A stretch of DNA of 37,351 nucleotides from Candidatus Bathyarchaeota archaeon (GCA_026967815.1 JAPUUO010000004.1:1-37351), one strand, 5' to 3'. Positions 23,986 to 32,605 are shown, numbered from the stretch's first letter. Notes: generated by a model not told the origin, from the sequence alone. Numbers and translations are program-made.

Positions 23986-24756
23986 TTGGTAAACTCTTCA
24001 GCGTCTCTGCCTTTAAGTGGAGAAGCGAAAAGGGTCCTGCGTGAACTTGGGCTCACTCAATACGAAACGCGGGCTTATCTAGCTCTACTTGACAAAGGAG
24101 TCTTAACCGCTAGTCAAGTAAGTGAGTATGCAGAGGTCCCCTACTCCAAAATCTATGAAGTTCTCGCTTCTCTGGAAAAGAAAGGCTGGACAAAAGCTGA
24201 ACGCGGACGACCAAGCAAATATTATCCTAAATCGCCATCTGAAGCACTAAATGCAGCTAAGCTGCGCCTTGAAGAAATGACAAAATCTTGGGAACAAGCT
24301 ATACTGAGTGAGCTGCAGCCGCTTTACGAGAAGAGGGGGATACGGGAAAAACCTGACATATGGATTCTGAGAGGCGAATTTAGCATATTAGCCAAGACTA
24401 AAGAAACCTTGGGCAAGGCCAAAAAGGAAGTAATGATCGCAGCACCTTCGTTGCCAAAAACTCTGGAAAACACTTTGGTGTCCATGTTAACACGCTTGCA
24501 GAATATTGGCGTGAATGTGCTGCTTATGATTTCAAAGGAAGCAAAAGATTGGAACTTGAAGAAGACCGCAAATGTTGCCGATGTTAGGGTTAGGGATCAA
24601 ATGTTCGGCGGCGGTGTTATTATTGATAGCAAGGAAGCCCTGCTGTTTCTGGGTGAGGAGAAGCCCACCCTTGTCATATGGTCGAATCATTTAGGACTGG
24701 TCAAATTCGCCAGAGACTACTTCCAATATTTATGGAACTCTTCAGAAAGGGTTTGA
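23986..24756 (+). CDS. TrmB-family transcriptional regulator
   Basis: A 256-residue regulator. Residues about 12-75 are the TrmB winged helix (LRELGLTQYETRAYLALLDK, then TASQVSEYAEVPYSKIYEVL and KGWTKAERGRPSKYYPKSP). A linker helix and a phospholipase-D-like ligand domain follow (KKEVMIAAPSLPKTLENTLV, then DQMFGGGVIIDSKEALLFLG). TrmB relatives sense sugars or other small molecules. The start is TTG 23986 with AAAGGTG in front. It is divergent from the Tes gene, with which it shares a promoter region, so it may control lipid synthase expression (inference). Confidence 0.87.
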   Translation: MVNSSASLPLSGEAKRVLRELGLTQYETRAYLALLDKGVLTASQVSEYAEVPYSKIYEVLASLEKKGWTKAERGRPSKYYPKSPSEALNAAKLRLEEMTKSWEQAILSELQPLYEKRGIREKPDIWILRGEFSILAKTKETLGKAKKEVMIAAPSLPKTLENTLVSMLTRLQNIGVNVLLMISKEAKDWNLKKTANVADVRVRDQMFGGGVIIDSKEALLFLGEEKPTLVIWSNHLGLVKFARDYFQYLWNSSERV

Positions 24757-24822
24757 TTTGCCTCAGGCAAATGACAATGGCAAGCCTTTGACACGTTTTC
24801 ACAAAAGGTAGAAGGTGAGAGG

Positions 24823-26199
24823 CTAAGGTTTGCCTAGAACTTTTTCTTCAGGTGGCGGAGATGGGATAAGCCCGTGTTTCATTAGAAGTGCAGTGGACTC
24901 TCTGGCGTTTTTGATGATGGCTACGGCTTTATCCCAGAGTTCTTGTCTACTTGGTTTTACTCTAGCGACTCCTTCTTTAATTGATTCCAACGCGCATGCA
25001 ACAGCTTCATGTGGGAAAACTTCCCACTCATCCATTCTGGGAACTATGTCACCTTCATGAATTCCTCTTTCCTCTGCAAACCTAGACAGTTCTCTTGCAG
25101 CTGCAATGCACATATCGTCGGTGATTATCTTCGCTTTCACATCCAGGACTCCCCTGAATATTGCTGGGAAACCCAGAGAATTGTTTATCTGATTTTCAAA
25201 GTCAGATCTGCCCGTCGCCATAACTCTGGCTCCTGCTTCCTTTGCTTCCCAAGGCCATATTTCAGGAATGGGGTTTGCACATGCGAACACTACGGAGTTT
25301 GTTGCCATAGCGGATACCCATTCTTTCTTGATTGTGCCTGGGCCGGGCTTAGAAGCTGCGATGCAGACATCTGCTCCTCTAAATGCTTCAGGCATGCCTC
25401 CTGTTCTGCCTTCGGCGTTTGTTTTTAGACAGAAATCCCACTTCCATGGGTTTTCCCCTTTTTGTGCTTCTATGTCTTTTCTGTTTGAGTGGAGAATTCC
25501 TTTGCTGTCTGCCATTACGATGTTGCCTGGTTTGACTCCTGCTCTCATGAGAACTATGGCTGTTCGTGTGTTTGCTGAACCAACGCCTACAATGGATATT
25601 AATGCTTCATCCATTTTTTTGCCCACTACTTTTAAGGCGTTTACTAATCCTGCTAGGATTACGGTGGCTGTGCCTTGTTGGTCATCATGCCAAACTGGGA
25701 TGTTGAGTTGTTCTCTTGCTTTGTCCAATACATGGAAGCATTTTGGTTTTTCGATGTCTTCGAGGTTGATTCCTCCAAATGTTGGTTCTATCCATTTGCA
25801 AGCAGTTACAATGTCGTCTGCACTCTTTGTTGCTAAGCAGAGTGGAAAAGCGTCGACTCCACCAAGATATTTGAAGAGGAGAGATTTGCCCTCCATGACC
25901 GGCAAGCCCGCTTCAGGTCCTATATTGCCTAGTCCAAGCACTCTTGTGCCATCGCTTACCACGGCTACGTAGTTCCATCTATTTGTGAGTTTGAACACAA
26001 GTTCAGGGTTTTCCTTAATATCTTTACATGGTCTAGCGACACCTGGTGTGTACCATATGGCGAAATCAGATGGGCCTCGAATAGCGCATTTGGGCAGAAC
26101 CTGCATCTTTCCCTCATAGAACTGGTGGTATGCTGCAGCAATCTTAGCTGGTTTTTTCGCCTTGGCTACAAGTTCTTCTACCGTCACTTTCTTACTCAT
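24823..26199 (-). CDS. NAD(P)-dependent malic enzyme
   Basis: A 458-residue oxidoreductase that decarboxylates malate to pyruvate and CO2. Visible family parts are YTPGVARPC (residues about 48-56), SDGTRVLGLGNIGPEAGLPV with the malate and metal region, WHDDQQGTATVILAGL, and a Rossmann fingerprint VGVGSANTRTAIVL. Near residue 310 VFACANPIPEIWP is the conserved ANPxPE. It matches the short bacterial/archaeal form without the C-terminal phosphotransacetylase-like domain. The start is ATG 26199. It would link C4 acids with pyruvate and supply NAD(P)H; the cofactor choice cannot be stated. Monocistronic. Confidence 0.93.
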   Translation of the reverse strand: MSKKVTVEELVAKAKKPAKIAAAYHQFYEGKMQVLPKCAIRGPSDFAIWYTPGVARPCKDIKENPELVFKLTNRWNYVAVVSDGTRVLGLGNIGPEAGLPVMEGKSLLFKYLGGVDAFPLCLATKSADDIVTACKWIEPTFGGINLEDIEKPKCFHVLDKAREQLNIPVWHDDQQGTATVILAGLVNALKVVGKKMDEALISIVGVGSANTRTAIVLMRAGVKPGNIVMADSKGILHSNRKDIEAQKGENPWKWDFCLKTNAEGRTGGMPEAFRGADVCIAASKPGPGTIKKEWVSAMATNSVVFACANPIPEIWPWEAKEAGARVMATGRSDFENQINNSLGFPAIFRGVLDVKAKIITDDMCIAAARELSRFAEERGIHEGDIVPRMDEWEVFPHEAVACALESIKEGVARVKPSRQELWDKAVAIIKNARESTALLMKHGLIPSPPPEEKVLGKP

Positions 26200-26358
26200 T
26201 TACATACCTCACATTCATTGTCCAAATTTTAGCTTGACAATAGGTTCATTTCTTTTACACGTAGAGTTACTGTTGTTCATTTTTCATGCATATAAACTTG
26301 CCGCGGTCAAAAATCACACGAGACTCTCCACAAAGAAAATGCTGGGTGCATCACATTT

Positions 26359-27102
26359 TCACTCTCTTTCCGTGACTAACACTATTTTGGAACTCGTTTT
26401 TCGATATCTTGATTTGTCAAAACTGCTATAGATGCTGATCACCTTAAAGCCTGTTTCTTCAAGCATCTTGACTATTTCGTCTTTAGTTATTATTGCAACG
26501 TCTCCAAACTCATGGTATCTTTCCAGCAGTTTGCCGTTTTTATAGACTTCGAAGAACAAGTTGAGACTGCACTTGTTCTTTGTCCTGTCTCTTCTTGTGA
26601 ATATGCTTCGTACAACCGTTTTTCCGCCTACAGTTTCCTTCCTGTCAATCCACCACGAAGCTTCGGGCTTGCTTGGCGACACTTGTTCAAGGTCAAAGGC
26701 AAACACGCCGGCTTTCTCTAAATGTCTATAAACGCATTGTAAGGTTCGCTTTTGATCTTTAACTGTGATGTTATGGTCAAATGTGGAGGAGGGAACGTAA
26801 ATGAACGGGAATAGCTGCTTCAGCTCAAAGTCTTTCATATCTCCTTTTCTAAAAATCACACGTCTTCTAACGTCTTCAGATTCTTTAGCTAGCTTTTCTC
26901 TGGCTTCTCTGAGCATATGAACAGAGTTATCAAGACCTACAACCGTAACTCCGGCTCTAGCAAGTGGAATAGCCACTCTCGCCGTTCCTACACCCAACTC
27001 CAATGCTTTACCTCTGCTTCGAACAGCAAGTTCTTTGTAGAATCCTAAGTCGTTTTTGGACCCAAACAAATCATAAAATTTGGCAGCCATTCTATAAGTC
27101 AT
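26359..27102 (-). CDS. Class I SAM-dependent methyltransferase
   Basis: A 247-residue methyltransferase with motif I ALELGVGTARVAIPLARAG followed by VVGLDNS (residues about 34-60) and a motif-IV region around FIYVPSSTFDHN. The C-terminal part has the beta strands usual in small-molecule methyltransferases (FTRRDRTKNKCSLNLFFEVY). The N-terminus MTYRMAAKFYDLFGSKNDLG is a common opening of this group. The substrate is unknown. The start is ATG 27102. There is no operon partner; uL2 lies upstream in the same direction but 180 bases away. Confidence 0.85.
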   Translation of the reverse strand: MTYRMAAKFYDLFGSKNDLGFYKELAVRSRGKALELGVGTARVAIPLARAGVTVVGLDNSVHMLREAREKLAKESEDVRRRVIFRKGDMKDFELKQLFPFIYVPSSTFDHNITVKDQKRTLQCVYRHLEKAGVFAFDLEQVSPSKPEASWWIDRKETVGGKTVVRSIFTRRDRTKNKCSLNLFFEVYKNGKLLERYHEFGDVAIITKDEIVKMLEETGFKVISIYSSFDKSRYRKTSSKIVLVTERE

Positions 27103-27216
27103 TTACCCATCACTACTACAGTTAGCATATAGACGCAAAATAAATCAGTATCAAGTTTTAGCTGTTAAAATTGTTTGCTCAACAAGAAGTGACTTTCCAA
27201 TTCTTGAAATCAAGCC

Positions 27217-27244
27217 CGCTTCAAGGCGTAGCGGAGCTGAAGCG
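27217..27244 (-). terminator. Hairpin 38 bases downstream of the uL2 gene
   Basis: CGCTTCA and TGAAGCG form a perfect 7-bp stem with a 14-base GC-rich loop. The position after a highly expressed ribosomal gene suggests a 3'-end structure. There is no long T-run, so this is tentative. Confidence 0.28.
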
Positions 27245-27281
27245 TGCATTAAAGATTAGGTGAGACTGGATTCTTGCTAGT

Positions 27282-28016
27282 TTATGTTCTCCTTTTCCGT
27301 TTGCGCCCAGTTTTTCTCGCAGCTATCAAACCTACCTTCTTGCCAGGTGGGGCGTGACGGGAAACCGTAGTAACCTTGCGGGCACCTCTCTTGCTGCTAC
27401 CGTAAGGATGTGCAGCCGCTATCATGGCAACGCCTCTTGTGCGAGGGTATGCATGTCCTTTAGCCTTCATCAGGTGAAATTTGGCTCCCGCCTTCAAGAA
27501 CGGCTTGTCCACCCGACCAGCACCTGAAATCACTCCAATTGTAGCTCTACAAAGAGTGTTAATATAACGAGTTCTGCCAGAGGGAAGTTTAACCATCACT
27601 CCCTGAGGAGTGTGTCCAACCACAAGCGCGTAAGAACCAGAAGAGCGCGAGATTTTGCCGCCATCACCGGGCGTACGTTCAATGTTGCATACCATTGTGC
27701 CGTCTGGAACATGGCTGAGAGGTAGCACATTGCCAATATCTATTAGGGCCTTGCTTCCTATTTGAATTGGCTGACCTTCATAGGCTCCTTCTGGGGCAAC
27801 TATGTAGCAGGTTTCTCCTGTTTCAAGTTTAACCAAGGCCAGAGGAGCACCTCTTCCAGACTCGTGAAAGATATATTGGATTTGCCCATTAGAAACTCCT
27901 TCAAGTTCCTTCTTCGAAATCGATGGATATTGCACTGGAGCTATTCTTTTGTGAGTTGAAGCCCTAAACGGTGGTGAACCCCTGCCACGTCTCTGAACAC
28001 GGATTCGCTTGCCCAT
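27282..28016 (-). CDS. rpl2: Ribosomal protein uL2
   Basis: A 244-residue large-subunit ribosomal protein with the archaeal N-terminus GKRIRVQRRGRGSPPFRAST and the C-terminal RNA-binding region (KAKGHAYPRTRGVAMIAAAH, then PYGSSKRGARKVTTVSR). The conserved histidine region AAHPYG next to the peptidyl-transferase centre is present. uL2 normally sits in the large S10 ribosomal operon; here it stands alone between a methyltransferase and a small HExxH gene, which is unusual but known in some archaea. The promoter region carries an 8-bp inverted repeat. Confidence 0.95.
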   Translation of the reverse strand: MGKRIRVQRRGRGSPPFRASTHKRIAPVQYPSISKKELEGVSNGQIQYIFHESGRGAPLALVKLETGETCYIVAPEGAYEGQPIQIGSKALIDIGNVLPLSHVPDGTMVCNIERTPGDGGKISRSSGSYALVVGHTPQGVMVKLPSGRTRYINTLCRATIGVISGAGRVDKPFLKAGAKFHLMKAKGHAYPRTRGVAMIAAAHPYGSSKRGARKVTTVSRHAPPGKKVGLIAARKTGRKRKRRT

Positions 28017-28031
28017 TGGTTTTCGCCTTCG

Positions 28032-28055
28032 TATATGCTACCAAGCCAGCATATA
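28032..28055. promoter_or_regulatory. Inverted repeat over the uL2 TATA-box
   Basis: TATATGCT-N8-AGCATATA is a perfect 8-bp inverted repeat. Its right arm overlaps the TATA element (minus-strand TTTTATATGC, 28049-28058), 33-42 bases before ATG 28016. A protein bound here would block transcription factor access; the symmetry could also reflect two opposed TATA elements. Confidence 0.45.
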
Positions 28056-28160
28056 AAACTATTATCGTTTCCATCAACTTTCACTGCACTTTACTTGAAA
28101 CCATTCACTCTCTTTCTTGAGCACTCGATCTTTGCTTGATTTGGCTATTAGAGAGCTAAC

Positions 28161-28166
28161 TTTTAT
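28161..28166 (+). promoter_or_regulatory. TATA-box of the small HExxH gene
   Basis: AACTTTTATC has its centre about 30 bases before ATG 28194 and only 18 before ATG 28182. Since archaeal transcription starts some 25-27 bases downstream, the message should begin near 28190, giving an almost leaderless mRNA that starts at ATG 28194. Confidence 0.5.
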
Positions 28167-28193
28167 CTCAACCTCGGCGTTATGAGACTAATC

Positions 28194-28502
28194 ATGGAAA
28201 TTATATGCTTTATAAGACTGTCAAAAGAACAGCGGAGAAATCTGCCAGAAGACTACATTCCTCCCCCAATTGAAGGAATGTATTCAGTTAGTGATGAACA
28301 TCCAGAGGGCATTGTTTATCTATATGTGGGCTGCTGTGATTGGGAAAAGAATTTTGATTATTGCTTAAAGGAATTTATCCTGACCATTTTCCATGAGACA
28401 ATGCACATTGTGCTTCCCGAGTTGGAAAAGCACATTCCGTGTGCTGAAAAAATCTGCGCCAGCGTTCTTAACGTGATTCCATCAAAAGACGTTACGCTTT
28501 AA
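28194..28502 (+). CDS. Small HExxH-motif protein (putative minimal zincin)
   Basis: A 102-residue protein whose helix FHETMHIVLPELEKHIPCAEK holds an HExxH zinc-binding, metalloprotease-type motif (H67, E68, H71), with further candidate ligands E78, H80 or E85. The rest is short, with a paired Cys (VGCCDWEKN), so the protein would be only the active-site core of a zincin. It may be a peptidase or a zinc-dependent protein without protease activity. ATG 28194 is chosen over ATG 28182 because of the TATA-box distance. No signal peptide, so cytosolic. The phosphatase gene follows after 55 bases. Confidence 0.65.
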   Translation: MEIICFIRLSKEQRRNLPEDYIPPPIEGMYSVSDEHPEGIVYLYVGCCDWEKNFDYCLKEFILTIFHETMHIVLPELEKHIPCAEKICASVLNVIPSKDVTL

Positions 28503-28557
28503 TTCAGAATATATGATCTTCAGAAGGTAGCAAGAAAGACAAAAATGGTGCGTTTGT

Positions 28558-29049
28558 TTGGTGATTTCTCGTCGCTTTGCTGAGCCAGCGAGGTTTTCAT
28601 GGTTGATTGAGGGCAAACTGGCTGGGAGTGCGAGACCCGAGAGCGAACCGCAGCTTAACTGGTTGTGGAATGAAGGTCTACGGGCAATTGTTTGCCTTAA
28701 TATGGAGTGCCCTCTTGATGATGAGCAAGTGAAGAAGATTGGATTTGAGTACGCTTTTATGCCGGTTAGGGATTTTTCTGCGCCGAATGTTGGAGATATG
28801 CGTGAATTTGTGAATTTTGTTGATAGAATGCTTGAACAGAATAATCCTGTGGTCGTTTGTTGTGGTGCGGGTATAGGAAGAACTGGTACAATGTTGGCTG
28901 CCTATCTGGTTAGCAGATGCTATACGCCGGAAGAAGCTTTGGATGAGGTTACAGAAAAACGAGGCATCAGTGTGGAATCTTATGTGCAGCGAGCAGCAAT
29001 CTTCAGGTATGCACGTTCTGTTAGGAAATGTAAAAGCAACACTCAGTAG
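28558..29049 (+). CDS. Dual-specificity / tyrosine-type protein phosphatase
   Basis: A 163-residue cysteine phosphatase. The P-loop CGAGIGRTG (CX5R, Cys103, Arg109) and the general acid Asp in MPVRDFSAPN (Asp73) are in place, at the distance usual for archaeal dual-specificity phosphatases. The residue before the catalytic Cys, normally His, is Cys here (VVCCGAG), which could alter its acidity or redox response. Substrates may be phosphoproteins or nucleotide/inositol phosphates. The start is TTG 28558 or the next codon GTG 28561. It converges with the PhoU-type gene. Confidence 0.88.
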   Translation: MVISRRFAEPARFSWLIEGKLAGSARPESEPQLNWLWNEGLRAIVCLNMECPLDDEQVKKIGFEYAFMPVRDFSAPNVGDMREFVNFVDRMLEQNNPVVVCCGAGIGRTGTMLAAYLVSRCYTPEEALDEVTEKRGISVESYVQRAAIFRYARSVRKCKSNTQ

Positions 29050-29098
29050 CAGACCGATCCAACGCATGCGCGAACAACTTGAAGGTTTCCATACTACA

Positions 29099-30115
29099 TT
29101 ATGCGGGTGTCAACACTCTGTTCATAGCGTCATCAGCGACTGCTACAGCGTATCCAGCGATTCTGCGCAGGTCACGGGCTATCATACTCAAAGCGACCGC
29201 GATGTCCACGTCTTTTGTTTTCTCCAGAATTTTCTTCAACAAGGCTTTCTCTTTCTCTCTCATGAATCTCATTTTTCCGAATACAGTGATTGCGAGTTGA
29301 ACATTTTTTTGTAGAAAAGCCTGAACTGATTCTCTTTGCATCTCATACGCAACTTCCGACATATCTCTTATCACCGTTAGAATCTCTGAGTCCACTTTCC
29401 CCTTTCCTTCTAGAGATAAGATGTGCCTCGCAATGGAGGAAGAATGGTAAACCAGTCTGCTTAGGTCTCGGGCAATTAAAGCGAAAGTTGTGCATTCTCG
29501 GCAGTTTTTCACGCCAACTTTTTCGGCTATGATTCTGTTCATGCTGGAGAGTGCTACTTGTCGAATTGTCATGCGATAATGCCGCTGAGCCTCTCTGCTT
29601 CGTTCCAAAACCTCCTTGGCAAGTGTGAAGTTCCAGTCCAGAACAGACTTCACAGCGTCTTCTTGCAGATGCATCGAAAATGAAGAGGTCTTCTCTATAA
29701 GCGATTCCAAGGAGAAAGTTGTTGGATCTATCAAAACCTGAAAACCCAGTTTATCAGCCGCCTCTTCTGCCACTTCAACACCAGGTAACTCCATGCGAAG
29801 CTGTTTAAGCCTTCGTTTTTGTTCAACTGGAATTATCTTTTGGCTACAAATGTTAATTTGGCTGCTTCCTTGGATGTAATAAGTTTCGACGCAATATTCA
29901 AGAGCAGTCAGATTAGAGTAGTCTTCAAGCGAAAGCATCACTTTAAGAGGTTTTTCCGTAGACTCCACTAATGGGTGAAGCCGTAGCGAACCATCTTCTT
30001 CCTCTGAGACAGCGATCTGTTCGCCGCTTGTGAGTTTTCTTTTCTCAACCCACTGTTTGGGAAGCGTCAGGGTGAAGCTTCCTCCCCTGATTTTCTGGAG
30101 CTTTCTAATTTCCAA
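29099..30115 (-). CDS. AbrB - PhoU domain regulator
   Basis: A 338-residue archaeal phosphate-type regulator. Residues 1-48 are a SpoVT/AbrB DNA-binding domain (MEIRKLQKIRGGSFTLTLPK, then WVEKRKLTSGEQI). The remaining part holds two PhoU-like helical bundles; the second is visible as CTTFALIARDLSRLVYHSSS and the end as SMIARDLRRIAGYAVAVADD. The class is linked to phosphate uptake and often located next to Pst genes, but none are nearby. The start is TTG 30115 with GAGGGAT in front. It is divergent from the redox operon across an A/T-rich promoter region. Confidence 0.88.
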   Translation of the reverse strand: MEIRKLQKIRGGSFTLTLPKQWVEKRKLTSGEQIAVSEEEDGSLRLHPLVESTEKPLKVMLSLEDYSNLTALEYCVETYYIQGSSQINICSQKIIPVEQKRRLKQLRMELPGVEVAEEAADKLGFQVLIDPTTFSLESLIEKTSSFSMHLQEDAVKSVLDWNFTLAKEVLERSREAQRHYRMTIRQVALSSMNRIIAEKVGVKNCRECTTFALIARDLSRLVYHSSSIARHILSLEGKGKVDSEILTVIRDMSEVAYEMQRESVQAFLQKNVQLAITVFGKMRFMREKEKALLKKILEKTKDVDIAVALSMIARDLRRIAGYAVAVADDAMNRVLTPA

Positions 30116-30215
30116 ACGGTATCCCTCATCTTGTTCTCATGTATAGGAAATATATAAGTTATATAAAAATGTCCTTGAAAATATTTTTGAGCGAAAAATT
30201 AAAACCTATGTCATA

Positions 30216-30223
30216 CTTTAATA
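30216..30223 (+). promoter_or_regulatory. TATA-box of the MoaD - AOR operon
   Basis: CTTTAATA, preceded by CATA, is centred about 34 bases before GTG 30254. Transcription would start near 30245, after the first in-frame GTG at 30242, so GTG 30254 with a very short leader is favoured. Another A/T-rich block at 30150-30168 probably serves the divergent AbrB-PhoU gene. Confidence 0.45.
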
Positions 30224-30253
30224 CCTCAAGAATCCCAACGAGTGTGTCATGCA

Positions 30254-30535
30254 GTGACAGTTCATGTAAAAGTCCTGCTCCACGCAATGTTCAAAGAGAT
30301 AGCGGGGCAAAGAGAAATTCTGCAAGAAGCAAATGCAAACTCTACACTACGAGATATGCTCGATGTCCTAGCAAAAAAATACGGGAAAGAGTTTGACAGC
30401 ATAATAAACCCAAAAACAGGCCAGGTTACCCTTGACACACTAGTCATAGTGAACGGAAAAAGCATCAGAAACCCAGATGTCCAACTCCAAGACAACGATG
30501 TTGTTATGATAACTGTCCCAGTTAGCGGAGGATAG
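30254..30535 (+). CDS. MoaD/ThiS/SAMP-type ubiquitin-like sulphur carrier
   Basis: A 93-residue beta-grasp protein starting TVHVKVLLHAMFKEIAGQRE and ending VPVSGG. The C-terminal Gly-Gly is the site of adenylation, thiocarboxylation or conjugation in MoaD, ThiS and archaeal SAMP proteins. Next to an AOR gene it most likely gives sulphur for the tungstopterin cofactor, although SAMP-like protein tagging is possible. GTG 30254 is chosen because the TATA-box at 30216 is too near the earlier GTG 30242. It is the first gene of a four-gene operon: the zinc ribbon begins 10 bases later. Confidence 0.88.
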   Translation: MTVHVKVLLHAMFKEIAGQREILQEANANSTLRDMLDVLAKKYGKEFDSIINPKTGQVTLDTLVIVNGKSIRNPDVQLQDNDVVMITVPVSGG

Positions 30536-30545
30536 TGAAAGCTGA

Positions 30546-30689
30546 ATGAGCGAGGTTAGATGTCTGAACTGTTTGAAGCGTTTCAAAGTTGAGCCAAACG
30601 CCGAAGAAGCAACTTGCCCAAACTGCAAAACAAGATATCGTATCTCTTGGACTACACCTGCTCAAGCCAAGATCCGAGGACGAGCGTGA
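30546..30689 (+). CDS. 47-residue zinc-ribbon protein between MoaD and AOR
   Basis: ATG 30546 starts a 47-residue protein with C6-x2-C9 (CLNC) and C24-x2-C27 (CPNC) around an acidic turn, then RYRISWTTPAQAK. This is a classical small zinc ribbon. The reading stops at TGA 30687, 26 bases before the AOR start, and starts 10 bases after the MoaD-like gene, so it fits neatly in the operon. The zinc ribbon pattern is certain. The function is open; it may aid cofactor insertion or AOR maturation. Its frame differs from a spurious upstream extension of AOR. Confidence 0.75.
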   Translation: MSEVRCLNCLKRFKVEPNAEEATCPNCKTRYRISWTTPAQAKIRGRA

Positions 30690-30715
30690 AAAGCTTACCA
30701 AACGAGGGAAATCAG

Positions 30716-32605
30716 ATGGTTTGGAACAGAAAAATAGCTTATGTTGACTTGTCAACTAAAAAAGTTGTTCAAAAAGACATTCCCAAAACGATGCGCCAAC
30801 TTTACCTAGGCGGCAGAGGCATCGACATGTATCTTCTCTATAATCATGTGAAGCCGAAAATAGATCCGTTGAGCCCTGAAAACGTGTTGTTTATTGGCGT
30901 TGGACTAGTCGGAGGAATTCCGTGTCTAGGCGCCAGCAGATGCGACATAGCCGCTAAATCTCCATTAACGGGCGCTGTTGGCGACTCAAATGTTGGTGGC
31001 TTCTTTGGACCAGAGCTGCGCTTCGCAGGCTTTGACCATCTGGTAATCACTGGAAAGTCCAAGAAACCCGCTTACATTTGGGTGCAAGATGGAGAAATTG
31101 AAGTTAAAGATGCCACTCATCTTTGGGGGAAGGACACAATGGAAGCTCAGACAGCGATAAGGCATGATCTTGGAGATGAAGATGTAAAAAGCTTGGTCAT
31201 CGGGGCAGCTGGCGAAAACATGGTGAGATTCGCTAATGTGCGAACGGGACTGAAGAACTCCGCTGGAAGAACTGGCATGGGCTGCGTGATGGGCTCTAAG
31301 AACCTCAAGGCTGTCGCAGCAAGAGGAACAATGGATCTGGAATTCGCCAAGCCAGAGAGGCTCCTCGATTACTGCAAGGAGATGAACGACATGATAATCG
31401 GCACTCGTTGGGCAAAGACGCAGTCCAGATGGGGCACGATGATAATCTTCAGCAACACGAACACCACGGGACTGATACGGACAAAAAATTTTCAGCTGAA
31501 TCGCCTGGAAGATGGTCAGGACTTGGAACCTGAGAACATTGACCGCTACTCGATAGGCACTTCTGGATGCTACGGGTGTATTGTTCACTGTCGTCACCGC
31601 TACGTTTTAGAGGAAGGACCATATGCGCCCATTTTCGCAGAAGGTCCAGAATATACTTCGTTAGGGGCCTTTGGAACAATGGTCAACTGCAAAAAGATGG
31701 AAACAGTTTTGGTGGCGAATCATCTGGTCAACAAGTATGGCATAGACACGCTTGAAACAGGGGGACTCATCGCATGGGCAATGGAGCTTTACGAGAAAGG
31801 GATAATCAACGATAAGATGACCGGAGGCCTGAAGCTGGATTGGGGCAACGAAGAAGCCGTATTTGAGTTGATACGTCAAATCGCCACGCGAGAAGGCTTC
31901 GGCAACGTTTTGGCCAACGGTTTCCGTGATGCTATAGCCAAGATTGGGAACAATTCTGGGTATTACGCTATTCAGGTTAAGGGCATGAGCAATCTTCACT
32001 CAGATGAGCGGCCTACTCCAAGCTTTGCGTTAGGCATTGCCACTTCGACTCGTGGAAGTGACCATTTGCGCAGTCGTCCTGCAGTTGACATGTACGGATT
32101 ACCCGAAGAGGTTCTGCAGGAATTGTACGAGGGACCAGTTTCATCCGACTATACTTCTTATGATGGCAAGAGTAGAATGGTCTGGTGGCAAGAACTCCTC
32201 TACGCGGTTACGGATTCCATAGGCACCTGCAAATTTCAAACCGTTTTCTGCGCAGTGCACGCTCCAAAATGGAACGAATTCTCAAAGCTGATTCAATATG
32301 CAACAGGCATGAAATTTTCAAAGACGCAACTCATGCAGATAGGCGAAAGAATCTACACGCTGGAGAGAATGTTCAATCTACGTGAAGGCTTCACAAGAAA
32401 AGATGACAGCTTGCCCGAACGGTACTTTAAGGAGCCAACTCCAGTAGGCTTTCCAATCGCAAAAGGCAAAACGATAGATAGAGAAAAGTTTGAAGCCATG
32501 CTGGATGAATACTATGCACTCCACGGCTGGAACAAAAACGGCGTGCCCACGAAGAAGACGCTTGCAGAACTAGGGCTCAACAAAGAGCCAACCCACATGA
32601 TCTAG
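30716..32605 (+). CDS. aor: Tungsten-type aldehyde:ferredoxin oxidoreductase (AOR family)
   Basis: A 629-residue enzyme from ATG 30716, normal length for AOR. Seen are the N-terminal domain (LYLGGRGIDMYLLY; NVGGFFGPELRFAG), the iron-sulphur ligands C-x2-C-x3-C in SGCYGCIVHCRHRY near residues 283-296, the pterin-contact regions EGPEYTSLGAFG and STRGSDHLRSRP, and the fourth cysteine in DSIGTCKF near residue 505. AOR oxidises aldehydes to acids with ferredoxin, or works in reverse, in the cytosol. The start is supported by GAGGG 7 bases upstream; the longer frame from 30614 overlaps the zinc ribbon. The polyferredoxin follows directly. The substrate range is unknown. Confidence 0.93.
   Translation: MVWNRKIAYVDLSTKKVVQKDIPKTMRQLYLGGRGIDMYLLYNHVKPKIDPLSPENVLFIGVGLVGGIPCLGASRCDIAAKSPLTGAVGDSNVGGFFGPELRFAGFDHLVITGKSKKPAYIWVQDGEIEVKDATHLWGKDTMEAQTAIRHDLGDEDVKSLVIGAAGENMVRFANVRTGLKNSAGRTGMGCVMGSKNLKAVAARGTMDLEFAKPERLLDYCKEMNDMIIGTRWAKTQSRWGTMIIFSNTNTTGLIRTKNFQLNRLEDGQDLEPENIDRYSIGTSGCYGCIVHCRHRYVLEEGPYAPIFAEGPEYTSLGAFGTMVNCKKMETVLVANHLVNKYGIDTLETGGLIAWAMELYEKGIINDKMTGGLKLDWGNEEAVFELIRQIATREGFGNVLANGFRDAIAKIGNNSGYYAIQVKGMSNLHSDERPTPSFALGIATSTRGSDHLRSRPAVDMYGLPEEVLQELYEGPVSSDYTSYDGKSRMVWWQELLYAVTDSIGTCKFQTVFCAVHAPKWNEFSKLIQYATGMKFSKTQLMQIGERIYTLERMFNLREGFTRKDDSLPERYFKEPTPVGFPIAKGKTIDREKFEAMLDEYYALHGWNKNGVPTKKTLAELGLNKEPTHMI

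Noticed and set aside
25268-25972. 234-codon open frame antisense to malic enzyme
   Set aside because: The malic enzyme is complete with all motifs on the other strand, and the antisense product has Ser/Pro/Thr-rich shadow composition.
30614-30715. Longer N-terminus for the AOR gene
   Set aside because: The extra 34 residues are unlike AOR and overlap the zinc-ribbon gene; ATG 30716 has a good ribosome site.
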